The translations under genes were made by a program, and so were the position numbers. Below, one piece after another: positions 1 to 10,091 of a stretch of DNA of 64,000 nucleotides (positions are counted from its first letter, which is position 1; each line of letters begins with the position of its first letter). The stretch comes from Lineolata rhizophorae (Eukaryota; Ascomycota; Dothideomycetes; Lineolatales; Lineolataceae). Where the stretch lies: the NCBI GenBank assembly GCA_010093515.1, contig MU001673.1:1001320-1065319 (forward strand), in the 5' to 3' direction. Under the pieces are notes generated by a model. The model made no database searches, was not told the DNA's origin, and was given only the letters and a program-made list of their open reading frames with translations.

Positions 1-1028
1 GTCAAACGTCGCAGAAATTCTGTGCGCAGATTGTTTAATAATTGAATCTAAGCCAGTAAAAGCATATATTCTGTTCTGGAGTGCTCAGGTCACTTTTCTA
101 AGTGCTTTGGTTCCTCGTGTTCGTGAAAAGAGGCCTTTCGCAGCGCTCTCTTGCGCTTGTCTGGACGAGTCTCACGGCCAGTGCTGGAGGTGGTCTCCAT
201 CATGACGTCGTAGTCTTGCGGGAAAAGGTCCTGCTGCCAGGAGGCGGCCTGATCGCGGGCGTGGGGTTCTTGGCGTAAGTTGAGTGGGCACTCGCTAGTT
301 TCTGCGCTGCAACGCGTACGCCTGCCTTGATCGACCGGAGGGCCGCCTAAAGCCCAGTCGATCAGGATGTGCCACCCAATCCTGGCGCCCTCATCCGCTA
401 GCATCTCCGATTTGACAAGTTGCGAGTTGCCGCTCGCGGACTGCCGGCTAAGTTCACTGAATCAGTGTACCCCAGCCTCCCCCCGATCCTAGTGGGCGCT
501 CAGGCCGCGCATATTCCATCATGCCTAGCAACATGAGCCACACGCAGGGTCCCATCCTTGCCTTTCTAGACTCTTCTCCGGCCTTGATATGCTTCCCAAC
601 CTATCGGTGGCCCAGGACTGTCTCAGACAGGTCGCTTCCAATGACGTCGAATTTCATAGCCTCAAAAATGGGAAAGCCTAATCGAGAGAAATGACGGCAT
701 AAGGCAGCTAGACCCTTGATAGCACTGGCGCAGCGGCTGGGTGCATGTGCTTCTTGAGGAACCTGTTTTCTGCGAGTAGTGTGCAACTGAGGCCATACCT
801 AGACGGTACCCCGGTCATTCCATCATCCAGCTCAGCTCTTCCATACATACCCCCTCTGTGACGTCTTTCTTCCCTTTTACCTTTTCTTCCTCACTTCTTC
901 GTCTTGCTGTGCTGTACTCCGCATCCACCTCTTCCACACCCTTTACCACATCCTTCAATTCTCACCCAAACTACTCCGAACTACTCCAAACTACCTCTCA
1001 CAAGGTTACATCTTGTCCAGTCTTCATT
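1..1028. other. Intergenic, no gene recognised
   Basis: I see no convincing gene here. Short open frames exist on the minus strand at 90-404 and 601-786, but they have low-complexity composition, no recognisable motif and no splice partners. The last 200 bases are rich in C/T runs (for example around 880-960), as is common in fungal 5' leaders and promoters, and probably belong to the gene that starts at 1029. Confidence 0.5.
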
Positions 1029-1523
1029 ATGGCGGACAACGGTTCGGACTCAGAGCCTCAGGCGAGGACCATGGCGCAGCAAGAGAAGCAGCTGAACGCG
1101 AAGAAGCAAGCGAAGCGCGATGCCGGCCTCCAGTCGAACCGCTCTCGTTCGGCATCTCGGCGGGCTCGACGACAGCGCATCCAGCAAGGCCAGCAGGAGG
1201 GCAAGTACATGAAGACTGCAAGCTTGGAAGCACTGGAAGAGGCCGACGCGAACGGGGAACTGCAGCAGATGCAGAACTTCGAACGTATCGGACCCGATAG
1301 CACCTCCATGGACGGACCGGTCACCAAGGCTCGGGCCATGCGAGGCGAAATTCCGATGCGGGGCACGAATCCGAATCAGCCGTACCAAGTCGACCCGTCG
1401 GAGGCGAAGAAGGGCTCGTTGGAAGAGCAGGATGGCTTGAGGTTGAGGCTGGAAGCAAACCTGGACGTGGAGGTTGAGCTCAAGGCTAGCATCCGTGGTG
1501 ACCTGACGCTGTCACTACTGTAA
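1029..1523 (+). CDS. Small conserved fungal protein, function unknown
   Basis: Single-exon frame of 164 codons. I chose the ATG at 1029 because the open frame upstream of it (from 858) is pyrimidine-rich and looks like a 5' leader. The protein is hydrophilic. An N-terminal basic stretch is rich in Lys, Arg, Gln and Ser (about residues 15-60), and the end is an alternating hydrophobic/charged strand-like segment finishing GDLTLSLL. From memory, many Pezizomycotina hypothetical proteins end in a similar segment of the form LNLDVEVELKA..GDLTL, so this is probably one of them. That resemblance is recollection and was not searched. There is no signal peptide or membrane segment. The basic region could bind nucleic acid, but nothing here proves it. 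Confidence 0.72.
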   Translation: MADNGSDSEPQARTMAQQEKQLNAKKQAKRDAGLQSNRSRSASRRARRQRIQQGQQEGKYMKTASLEALEEADANGELQQMQNFERIGPDSTSMDGPVTKARAMRGEIPMRGTNPNQPYQVDPSEAKKGSLEEQDGLRLRLEANLDVEVELKASIRGDLTLSLL

Positions 1524-2276
1524 GTTCCCTTTTTTTTTTCTACAGGGAGTCTCCGTGGCCCTTTTCGGACTGATGGGATTAATTCGAAGAGAATAACAGG
1601 GCTTAATGCATTGCTAATAAATCGCTTTTATCGATGTCGCCAGATCATAACTGCGCACTTTACGTACCAACGTCTTTGCCACAAAACTTTCATGTCATCG
1701 ATGAAGTCTAGTATGGGAACATGGGCGTTTCTTTGTGTTTGATATTGTCCTGTAGCATTCCGGAGTAGATGCTCTCTGTACGATTTGGAGTGTGAGAAGA
1801 ACGAGAATGTTAATGACTTGATTTTGGGTGTATTTTTGCGAAAGTTCCTCTTGCTGCGGTAAGCGTGTGACCTATCCCTGCACCTTTTCATGTGATACAA
1901 TCTTGCAGTGCCGATATTCAGCAGAATGCCAACTGTTTACTTTTGCCAAGCCCTATTCACAACTTTAATTCACGGTGAATAATAATTCCGCTTGCGGGTA
2001 GCTTACCTCGATTGCCACAATTATTTTTCTTCCGGTAACCTCAACTCTAACGTTGCGAGAATTTTTCTCCGAGGCCAACGATAACAACACCAGCGCAAGA
2101 GGCCGCAACTTCGAATACAAAACGCTCTCCCGGGACTGGAATGATAAATCCTTGTGCGCCGGAAACATCTCATATTGCCACGATAATTTTCAGCAACTAA
2201 TATGGGTTGGAGTCAGCAGCTGTGATACCTCGATACACCTTGGTCCTAAAACCGCTCGAGCACTAAATCATCTAAA
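1524..2276. other. Intergenic
   Basis: Contains only short AT-richer open frames on both strands (for example 1628-1900 and 1965-2168 on the minus strand) with no motif and no plausible splice structure. I see nothing else in it. Confidence 0.5.
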
Positions 2277-2615
2277 ATGTCTGATCAGGGTATTCCAATA
2301 GACGATATGAAGGATACACGGAAAGTCCATTTCAAGTCTCCGGAATTGCAAGAGCCTGCTAGAGGGCATCACAACGCTCTCGAGGCGGAGTATTTCTCCG
2401 AATACTTAAGTTTAATGGAAAGCTCCGATCACTTAGCATTTTATCTTGCTGAAGAGTACATCCCGCATTCACCAACCTCGGAAGAGGTCCGCGAGGAGAG
2501 AAACGGATTTACGCATGCAGACAGGCACTGGTTCATAGCCTTTTGCTATTTCACCTGGGAGTACCTCACTAAACTTGCCCGGTTGCTCCTGGGCATAGAG
2601 AATCATCGCCGCTAA
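2277..2615 (+). CDS. Possible small orphan protein
   Basis: Open frame of 112 residues from an ATG in a good context (AAAATGTC) to a TAA. The composition looks protein-like: an acidic, Glu-rich middle and an aromatic-rich C-terminal stretch (about residues 80-105, containing HWFIAFCYF) that could be a weak amphipathic or membrane-associated helix. I recognise no family, and no neighbouring exon clearly extends it. It may be a species-restricted gene or a chance frame. Confidence 0.3.
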   Translation: MSDQGIPIDDMKDTRKVHFKSPELQEPARGHHNALEAEYFSEYLSLMESSDHLAFYLAEEYIPHSPTSEEVREERNGFTHADRHWFIAFCYFTWEYLTKLARLLLGIENHRR

Positions 2616-3348
2616 GTTACACACGCTGTTCCGGGAAGTTTCGGCTTACCTCAAACGAACCTACTACCTCACGGCTACTTTCCCGGACCTAACACAAGAG
2701 AGGATTAGGGTGGCTGAAATGGAGACGAGATGCTTGCCCGTTGTGCTCATCCTGGGGTAAAGGGCTTTCACGCCGGATCTGATATGAGCAGTGGTGCTGT
2801 ATCTTTTAAAGAGCATAAGAAACCATTAATCTAACACTTGTACCATGAAATCCTCCCAGAATCCTCGATGGTTGTTTCAACATATCATACGATGAGGGCA
2901 TAACTTGGTAATTAGAGCTCGACTTGAGTAGATATGTAGAGCAGCTCTAAAAGAGTGATGATTTCCATTGGTAGCTAGGTTTTCTTGCTGCACGTGCTTC
3001 TTATCTCTCTAACGCATAGGGTACCTTGTCAAAGCATTAGGAATATATATTAAATATTAATTAATAGCCATAATCCTGTTGCCGGGTTGCCTAAAATACT
3101 CCAGGGTATAGTGGATTCTCATTGGCGAGCACCCTCGCAATTGTATACCTCTGCGTTACAACGTTCGACGATTCTCGGCGGCATAGCTCAAGGTAGCTGA
3201 GGGTAGTGGCGCAAAGCCAGCTTGAGGGGTCTCCCCAGAAAGACCATGACAGGTGGACAAAGAGTGTTTGAGGAGTCATTAGGGGTTCCCCCGCAATGTC
3301 TTACGACTGACTCGAATGTGGAGCGTCATCCGAACCACGACTTGCGAT
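2616..3348. other. Intergenic, AT-rich in part
   Basis: No gene seen. The stretch near 3045-3065 is nearly pure A/T. The right end is the probable promoter of the dioxygenase gene at 3349. Confidence 0.5.
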
Positions 3349-4463
3349 ATGGCAGCCTCAACAGATGCCCAGAATGCTAAGAGAAGCCGAGAAGAAAGCT
3401 GGATCAAAGATAAGGTCGTTATCCGTGTAACTTTGTTCTAAGAGAAAGCTTATTTCTGAACAAGCTTCAGCTCAGTTGCGGGCCCAAGACGCTTCTAGCT
3501 TCTACCGCGTTCGCGATCGCCGCCATCCTGCTGTCTCTTCTCACACCTTCGTCGACACCTTTGCAAGGATGGCTATCGGATCCGCTGCGGGCAATATTTC
3601 CTACAGTGACTGTGTCTATTCGGCAACCTGCTATGACCGAGACGTCAGTTGAGACTGCGACCGAAGTCCAAACCGTGGTCCCAACAGCATATACTTCCGC
3701 TTCGAACGATAGTAAACCTTTCGTATGCGACCTTAACGGCTACACAACTGAGATTGTGTCGTTGGATCCTCTCGTGATTTACATCAACGACTTTCTGAAT
3801 GTCCAGGAGATAAGGGGCATTCTCGATGCTGGGTACTTTGCACTCCCAATGGCACAAGCTATTCCCACCGCGAAGCTAGTTAACTTACTCGCAATTTAAT
3901 TCATCAGGGAACCTTTTTTTAAGCATTCGCAAGTTGTTCGCAACGGCCAAAAGCAGCAAAGCACCGAGCGTACTTCCATGACCGCAGGTCTCCCTCTCGA
4001 CAATCAGTTTGTCAAGTGCGTTCTCGAGCGAGCGCGCAAGTTCCTAGGCACCAGGTTGCACGCCAACGACGATTTCGGTATCCCGCAGATGGTACGCTAC
4101 CAACCAGGCCAGAAATTCGACTTGCACCACGATTGGTATCCGACATTGCAGCGACTCAAGGACGGACGACGCTTTAACCGTATTGCGAGCTTCTTCGTGT
4201 ATCTCGAGGATGACTGTGCCGAGGGCGAAACATACTTCCCGTATATCGAGACAGGTAATTTGCAGAGGATACCAGATGAACGGAAGTTTCATGTTCATGA
4301 AGACGGAGGTATTGCTTTTCCTCCTATTGCCGGGAATGCTGTTTTCTGGGTAAATTTGCTTGCCAATGGAACAGGAGATATGCGAGTGATGCATGCCGGC
4401 TTGCCCGTTGTGGAAGGACTCAAAACAGCGATGAATTTATGGCCTAGGAGATACGCGAGATAG
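3349..4463 (+). CDS. Prolyl 4-hydroxylase-like 2OG-Fe(II) dioxygenase, membrane-anchored
   Basis: Probable 2-oxoglutarate/Fe(II) dioxygenase of the prolyl 4-hydroxylase alpha-subunit family. Proposed exons are 3349-3426, 3471-3878 and 3924-4463 (about 341 residues). The N-terminus has a short cytosolic stretch and then a hydrophobic segment (about residues 32-50, Ala/Leu/Ile-rich) that should act as a signal anchor, placing the enzyme in the secretory pathway. The catalytic domain has the iron ligands H230-H-D232 (in LHHDWYP) and H319 (in MHAGLP), and K329 to bind the 2OG carboxylate. An RTS motif lies upstream, as is usual in the family. The first donor could also be at 3415. The second intron could instead use an acceptor at 3907 with an unusual donor, so the residues around its junction are uncertain. 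The real substrate (proline in a secreted protein, or something else) cannot be told. It converges tail-to-tail with ARG8. Confidence 0.82.
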
Positions 4464-4722
4464 ACAACCCTAGTTCGCTATGTAGGAATGAAAGAGGTAA
4501 GAAAGAACGAATTACGGAAGCCATATGCTAAGCCTGGGAACTGAAGTAGAGAAGAATACTAGTTATGCATGCTTTCATATAACCATTTATGATGCAATGA
4601 GCTTGCAAAATTAGGCGTCGTTTCAACAAAACTTTTGGTACCATATACTCCGAACCCAAAGCACCTTGACAGGTTTCCAGAAAGATGTCGGCAATCGCAA
4701 TCTTGATATTACTTTCCACAGC

Positions 4723-6305
4723 TTACCTGCTGCCCATTTCTTGTTGTCCCGGAGTTTTATCCACCTTTTGTCCCTTCCCGAATACCTCCAGCATAGCCTC
4801 CTCCAGAACCTCCATTCCGCGGTCGATCTCCGCCTCGCTTATCACTAGCGGTGGAACGAATCTAAGAGTATTCGTGCCACATGTGATTACCAAAACACCC
4901 CTTTCCCTCGCAGCGGTCACAACGGGGCTCGGATCCGATGCTAACTGCAAGCCTAACAACAGACCCTTACCCCGAACTTCCTTAACAATATCTGGAAACA
5001 TGTCTCTCATCCTGTCAAAGTGTGCCCTGAAACGCCTCTCCTTGGAAGGAATCTCCGACAATAGCTCTTTTGAAGACAACCGCGTCAAGATGTGGTGCGC
5101 GACGCGGCACCCAAGCGGGTTCCCACCGAACGTGGTGCCGTGGTCCCCAGTGACAATTTTATCGGATACAGCATCCGTTACAATAGTAGCTCCAATCGGA
5201 AATCCATTCCCGAGAGCCTTTGCAGTCGTCATAATGTCTGGATGAACACCACTCGAGGCGTGAGCCCACAAGGAACCAGTTCGACCAAGGCCACACTGGA
5301 TTTCGTCAAAGATGAGAACGGCCCCAACTTCGTCGCAACGGGCTCGGAGTGCGTCAAGAAACTCAGGGGTTGCCACGTTCACACCACCTTCGCCCTGAAT
5401 CGGCTCAATGAGAACTCCGCAGGTTTCTTCAGTTACCAGCTTGTCCAAGCCTTCGATATCGTTGAATGTTCCGTATTCAAAGCCGGGCACCATTGGGCCA
5501 AAGGGGGCTTGATACTTGGGATTCGGTGTGGCAGAAAGGGCACCCATGGTCCGGCCATGGAAGGAATTATGGAACGAGACGAGTTTGTGCTTAGTGCCGG
5601 TCGGCTCGAGCTTCTTGCCCACTTTTCGAGCAAACTTGATCGCGGCCTCATTTGCCTCGGAACCACTGTTGCAGATGAAAGCTCGGCTGGCATCCTTCAT
5701 GGCCCCAGATTCCACCGTCTTTTGGACAAGAAGTTGTGACAAGGCCCCAGTCCAGGGATTGTGGTATAGATTTGAGGTATGGACAAGAGTTTGAGCCTAC
5801 AGTCCATCAAATTTAGCATTCAAAGCCTACGTACGCCAATCTGCTCGCTAGCCTCCGACATGTACATACCTGATGGGATAGCGTCCTCGTAACTTCCGGG
5901 TCACAGTGGCCTAGCGCATTGACCGCAATTCCGGCTGTCATGTCGAGATACATGCGATTCTCGACGTCGAATAGATAACATCCTTCTCCCTTCTGGAACA
6001 TCGGCGGTGGCCGCACGTACGTTGGTACCATATACTCCAAGTGTTCGTTCACCAGTCTGGACGTTTGCGAGTCGCTTGGTGGGTCCGCATTGGACAATGA
6101 GGCTTCCTTCTTTTCATTGTACTCGACGTTAGAGCACGGACGCGACTGATTAGAGCGGAGAACGTACCTCGATCTCATCCTTCAAATTAGGCGGCAGATT
6201 CGACGTCGCTGTGGCAGATGAAGCAAACCGAGGCTTGAATGTCGATAATTGACGAGAACGAGCTACTGTGGCCGCCAATCGCTGGGGCGAGAGTCGCAAA
6301 GCCAT
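4723..6305 (-). CDS. ARG8: Acetylornithine aminotransferase, mitochondrial
   Basis: PLP-dependent class III aminotransferase that converts N-acetylglutamate semialdehyde to N-acetylornithine in mitochondrial arginine synthesis. Three exons on the minus strand, 6168-6305, 5870-6121 and 4723-5796, join in phase to give 487 residues, close to the usual fungal length. The first about 35 residues are Arg/Ser/Ala-rich without acids, a typical mitochondrial presequence. Seen motifs: the PLP-phosphate loop NSGSEANEAA, the DEIQCGLGRTG segment carrying the cofactor-contacting Asp, and the Schiff-base lysine K323 in TTAKALGNG. The Gly/Thr-rich TTFGGNPLGC follows. Class III relatives (ornithine or GABA aminotransferase) are the main alternatives. 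The presequence and LSQLLVQ..VESGAM region favour ARG8. Confidence 0.93.
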
Positions 6306-7140
6306 AATCTATCCAATGTCACAAAATTGGACAGAAAGGAGCTAGATGGAAGTAACGGGAGCGAAGTTAAACTAAAAGTTTCGCGGACGTCGTGACTCGA
6401 AACATTTTATCTTATCGGTTAGCGCTCGTATGACGCGAGGGGTCTGCCCGGCCGTAGAATGGGGCAGGGAATTTTGCCAAGAAAGCCTGAGCTTGCGGAA
6501 CGTTTGACATTTCGTGTTTCCCCCCTCTTCTTGGTCTTTTTATTTTAATTTTTATTTATTCTCAACTAAAGTTTAAGGTAAACGGTGCCTCGTTATTGAT
6601 GCTATGAAATTTCCAATCCAGAATAAGGGTCTCAAGTCTGACTCCAGTCAATTACGCACGTCCTTTGATAGCCCAAAGCAGGTATAATATTACACATTTA
6701 GACCCCGTACGAATTTTAGCACGCTTTTCGTGCTCGTTGGGATTGCCATTTTCTCTAATCAGCCAGTAGCACATAGAGTTCTAAGCCATACCATGGTAAA
6801 TATCTACGTCGACTTTTCGATGTCCTGCCCGGCACTTGACTGATCCGGCACATAAGAAAGCCGGAAGTGAAGACGTGAATCATTGCATCAGAGTATGCGA
6901 GCAGTAGGGAATCGTAGGATTCGAAGTTAGGGTCATTGTGGTCTGGATTGGAGGCAAACATCTGTATTTTGCTGCTATTTCACAGATTCAGGGCTTGCAA
7001 CACCATCTTGCCACTGTCGACCAATACGCCTCCCGGGCAGAGTCCGCCCTTGGGCCAGAGCTTGCCCATCTTTGAACCAACCATGAGCCCTATGGAAACC
7101 TACATGCTTGAGGGAGAGAACTAGGTGATGCGGGCATATT
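6306..7140. other. Intergenic between ARG8 and RPS10
   Basis: 835 bases with no supported gene. 6535-6560 is a T/A-rich tract. The side near 6306 should hold the ARG8 promoter, and the side near 7140 the eS10 3' untranslated region. The short frames at 6755-7166 have no family features. Confidence 0.5.
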
Positions 7141-7910
7141 TTACGAAGGAGGAGCACCACGACCACGTCCTAAAATCGTGTTAGCGGTAATAGCCAGATG
7201 TTTAGCTCGCCCACAGAGGCTAGCAATCATGCATGTAAAGGCTTCATGGATCAAGGAAGCCGAACATACCAAATCCACCCCGGCTGAAGCTCGGCGCAAA
7301 TCCACCCGGAGCATCTCCCTCCTTACCCTCACCAGCATCACGCCTCCGGTAGTCACCCCGATCACCACGCGGACCACCACGGCCACGCGGGCCACGGTCA
7401 TCACCACCCATCATTCCGCGAGGCGGAGCATGTGAGCGTTGCTGCTTGATGTGCGTCTGGGGAACGATCTCGGCTGGCAGATGGAGCCACTCGCGCAGGT
7501 AGTCGAGGCCTTCAGGGGTGAGGGTGTAGTAGTACCACTGCCACGAGAACTGGGTCTTGAGGTAGCCGCGGGAGGTTAGAGACTGGCACGCCTTGATGAC
7601 CTGTGCGATTTGTTAATGGCGGGCACTCTTCAATTGTCGGAGTGGGTCTAGTGCGCGCCGAAAAGACATACGAAGAGATTACGGGTGTCGATGTCCCCAT
7701 GCTTAGGTAGATTATAGTCCTTCTTGGCCGTGAGGACCCCCTCTGATCAAAGCAAACATTAGCAGGCCGTTCAGATCTAATCGCACGATTTTTCAAATAT
7801 ACCTACCCCGGAAGAGGTACTCATGGATCTTCTTCCGATCAGCCTTGGGGATGAGCCTGGAAATGTCAGCTTTGGAATTTCATTACTAGTGGAGACAAAG
7901 ACCCATACAT
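7141..7910 (-). CDS. RPS10: 40S ribosomal protein eS10
   Basis: Cytosolic small-subunit ribosomal protein eS10 (plectin/S10 domain), located near the mRNA entry/beak side of the 40S. Five exons on the minus strand: 7909-7910, 7807-7856, 7672-7742, 7270-7600 and 7141-7169. They join in phase to 160 residues, the normal fungal size. The protein begins [16 protein letters not shown] and continues through the conserved [14 protein letters not shown] and VIKACQSL segments, ending in an Arg/Gly-rich tail. The first exon contributes only the A and T of the start codon: the intron at 7857-7908 (GTATGG..CCAG) interrupts the ATG in phase 2, and the G is the first base of exon 2. Gene finders would easily miss this start. 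It is transcribed divergently from SDE2. Confidence 0.95.
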
Positions 7911-8281
7911 GATGGCGATTATCGGTGGTGATGCAAAGGGGGATTGGTGTCGTGCTCGCCGGCTCTCTAGGAGTGTGGAAATTCGCTTCCGTGGACGCCA
8001 TCGGAGTGTGTGGTTTCTGCTGGCCCGTGCGCTCTACTAAGCGACGACTTGTGAAATTCCTTGGCACCGGGTGCGGCTCTGACTGCGCCCACCACTTGAA
8101 AACCAACTGGCCTTGCAATCCAACAACGAAACCACCACAGTCATTACGAACAACCGGGCAGCACTTGCAGACGGCAACATCAGTCCTGTATACTTGCTAC
8201 GAGTCAAGCAATCTTCATCCTTCGACTTGAATAGCATCCGGCCGCGCAGTTCCGACCGACCGCCAGAAGCAAGTTCCCAAC
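7911..8281. promoter_or_regulatory. Divergent promoter region RPS10/SDE2
   Basis: 371 bases separate the divergent start codons of eS10 (minus) and SDE2 (plus), so both promoters and 5' leaders must lie here or overlap it. I see no clear TATA box. Individual factor sites cannot be assigned from sequence alone. Confidence 0.55.
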
Positions 8282-9166
8282 ATGGCGCCTCAGACTATCA
8301 ATGTCCTCCTCACTTCGTTCCCCGGTCTGGGGCTTCCGTCGACGCTATCCCTCCCTTTTCCATCGACGTCTACTGTCTCGGATGTCACCGGTGCCGTCTC
8401 TGAGCGGCTGCCATCGGGTCTACCGCGCCTCGTTCTCACTACCAACGCAAACAAGCAGCTCCTCTCATCGTCCGCAGTGCTCCTTTCTCAGATCTCGAAT
8501 GGCTCTTCTATGCTCCCACTCCGCCTCAGTACTCCCGTATGCGGCGGAAAAGGAGGGTTTGGCTCTCAGCTGCGCGCTGCTGGAGGTCGCATGTCGTCGC
8601 GCAAGAAGCGCCGCGAGGGCGAGAATAACGGCTCGTCTCGCAACCTAGATGGACGTCGCCTGCGCACTGTTGCCGAGGCCAAGGCACTGGCGGAATATTT
8701 GGCTACAAAGCCAGACATGGACAAGAAGGAGAAAGAGGAGCGCCGAAAGCGATGGGAGCAAGTTGTCGAAGCTGCGGAGCGAAGGGAGGCAGAGATCCGG
8801 GAAGGGAAAGGCAAGGGCAAGCTGGATGGGAAGTGGGTCGAGGCGAAGGAGGATGCCGAGGAGAAGACTAGGGAAGCAGTCCAAAAGGCCGTGAAGGAAG
8901 GTTTGGTGGCGGATATCTTGGGCAAGGAGAGCGACGAGTCCCCCGAGGGCAGCGAAGGAAGTAGTAGCGAAGAGGCTCGAGATGAAGAGATGGAGGACAT
9001 CGAAGAGGAGATTGCCGAGGAAGCTGGGAGCGAAGACAAGGCAGGGCCGTCTCAGCCCCAAAAGATGGTGGACAAAGCTCCCCGGTCACTCTTTGGATGG
9101 GATGAGGATGAGGATGAGGATGATGGGGAGGACGAGGACAGTGAGGATGACGAGAAGAAGGCTTGA
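8282..9166 (+). CDS. SDE2: Splicing/telomere maintenance factor SDE2
   Basis: Single-exon gene of 294 residues. The N-terminal about 89 residues form the ubiquitin-like fold of Sde2. In fission yeast and humans this fold is cut off after a Gly-Gly by ubiquitin proteases, exposing a new N-terminal Lys. The site is intact here: G88-G89 followed by KGGFGS, then LRAAGGRMSSRKKRR. The released C-terminal part joins the spliceosome and promotes splicing of selected introns; in yeast it affects telomeric silencing. The middle is a charged helix (RRLRTVAEAKALAEYL through a KKEKEERRKR coil). The C-terminus is a long acidic Glu/Asp/Ser tail ending in a DEDEDED-type run. The first-exon ATG fits the family. 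The conserved KGGFGS junction makes the assignment firm. Confidence 0.9.
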   Translation: MAPQTINVLLTSFPGLGLPSTLSLPFPSTSTVSDVTGAVSERLPSGLPRLVLTTNANKQLLSSSAVLLSQISNGSSMLPLRLSTPVCGGKGGFGSQLRAAGGRMSSRKKRREGENNGSSRNLDGRRLRTVAEAKALAEYLATKPDMDKKEKEERRKRWEQVVEAAERREAEIREGKGKGKLDGKWVEAKEDAEEKTREAVQKAVKEGLVADILGKESDESPEGSEGSSSEEARDEEMEDIEEEIAEEAGSEDKAGPSQPQKMVDKAPRSLFGWDEDEDEDDGEDEDSEDDEKKA

Positions 9167-10091
9167 AATCGAGCGAAAGTCTAGGGCGTAGGGACGGAAA
9201 GGGGTCATGGCTGATGGTGCACTAATACCCTTCCACGTAGTGCTTTTCATAGTAATATTATGCTCTTTGCATTTATAGGAGCGGAGACATGAGAGCTTGC
9301 AGCCTACGAGTCGACTCTACTGTAGTGGCGCATGTCTACTACTATGTGTACAGTAACATGGGTCTCCTTGACATTTTCCTCTACTACGTATGCTAGTGCC
9401 GAGTTTACTAGAGTGGCCCTAGACTGACAAGACCTTCACTGTGTGAGCCAGGTGCATGCACTCCGACAATTGCAAGCATACTAACACGTTAATTTCCTAA
9501 GGTTGCCATGTGTCCGTCTGCGCAAACTTAATGCAACTAGTATGCAGTATCGTCGTGCGCTAGAAGCGACGCAAAGCAAAGGCCAACTCCAAAACGGAGG
9601 AGCACGTGAGGGCCTCCCTCCCTGGGGCCTGTTCGTAGCCCCAGCGGAATTAAGGCCGGATCATGATTAGGAGGAGTTTGAATTGAGCTGCCTTGATTGG
9701 GTGCGGGCGCGAAAGCCGTTCCAATTGTGGGTTAGCGCAGGAGGCGCAGTCAGCTTTCGGCTTGGCTGCCGTCCTGTTGCGCGTGTGCGCCTGCCGCTGG
9801 AACTGCGGGGAAGCTCACCTACGAGGAAGTAACAACCCATATTGCAGACGCAGGCAGCTACCTCTGGACCCCGGCGCTACCCCTCGAGTGTACTAATCCC
9901 ACAAACCGTACACGCCCCTCACACTTTCCCATCTACCTACACACCTTGCCCCGCTGCCCGTGTTCGTGGAGTTTGCACAGCTTCACGAGCAAGTCGCCCG
10001 CTGTGTTTACGCGCGATCTGGGCCTTTCCCTGTTTACGTCACAGCACAACATCTCATATTTCAAGCTTAAACTCCCGTCAATTCCGTCACG
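9167..10091. other. Intergenic
   Basis: 925 bases without a supported gene. The last about 200 bases before 10092 are C/T-rich (CCCCTCACACTTTCCC and similar) and look like the leader of the NIPSNAP gene. The frames at 9693-9896 and 9842-10333 are in other frames and carry no motif. Confidence 0.5.
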
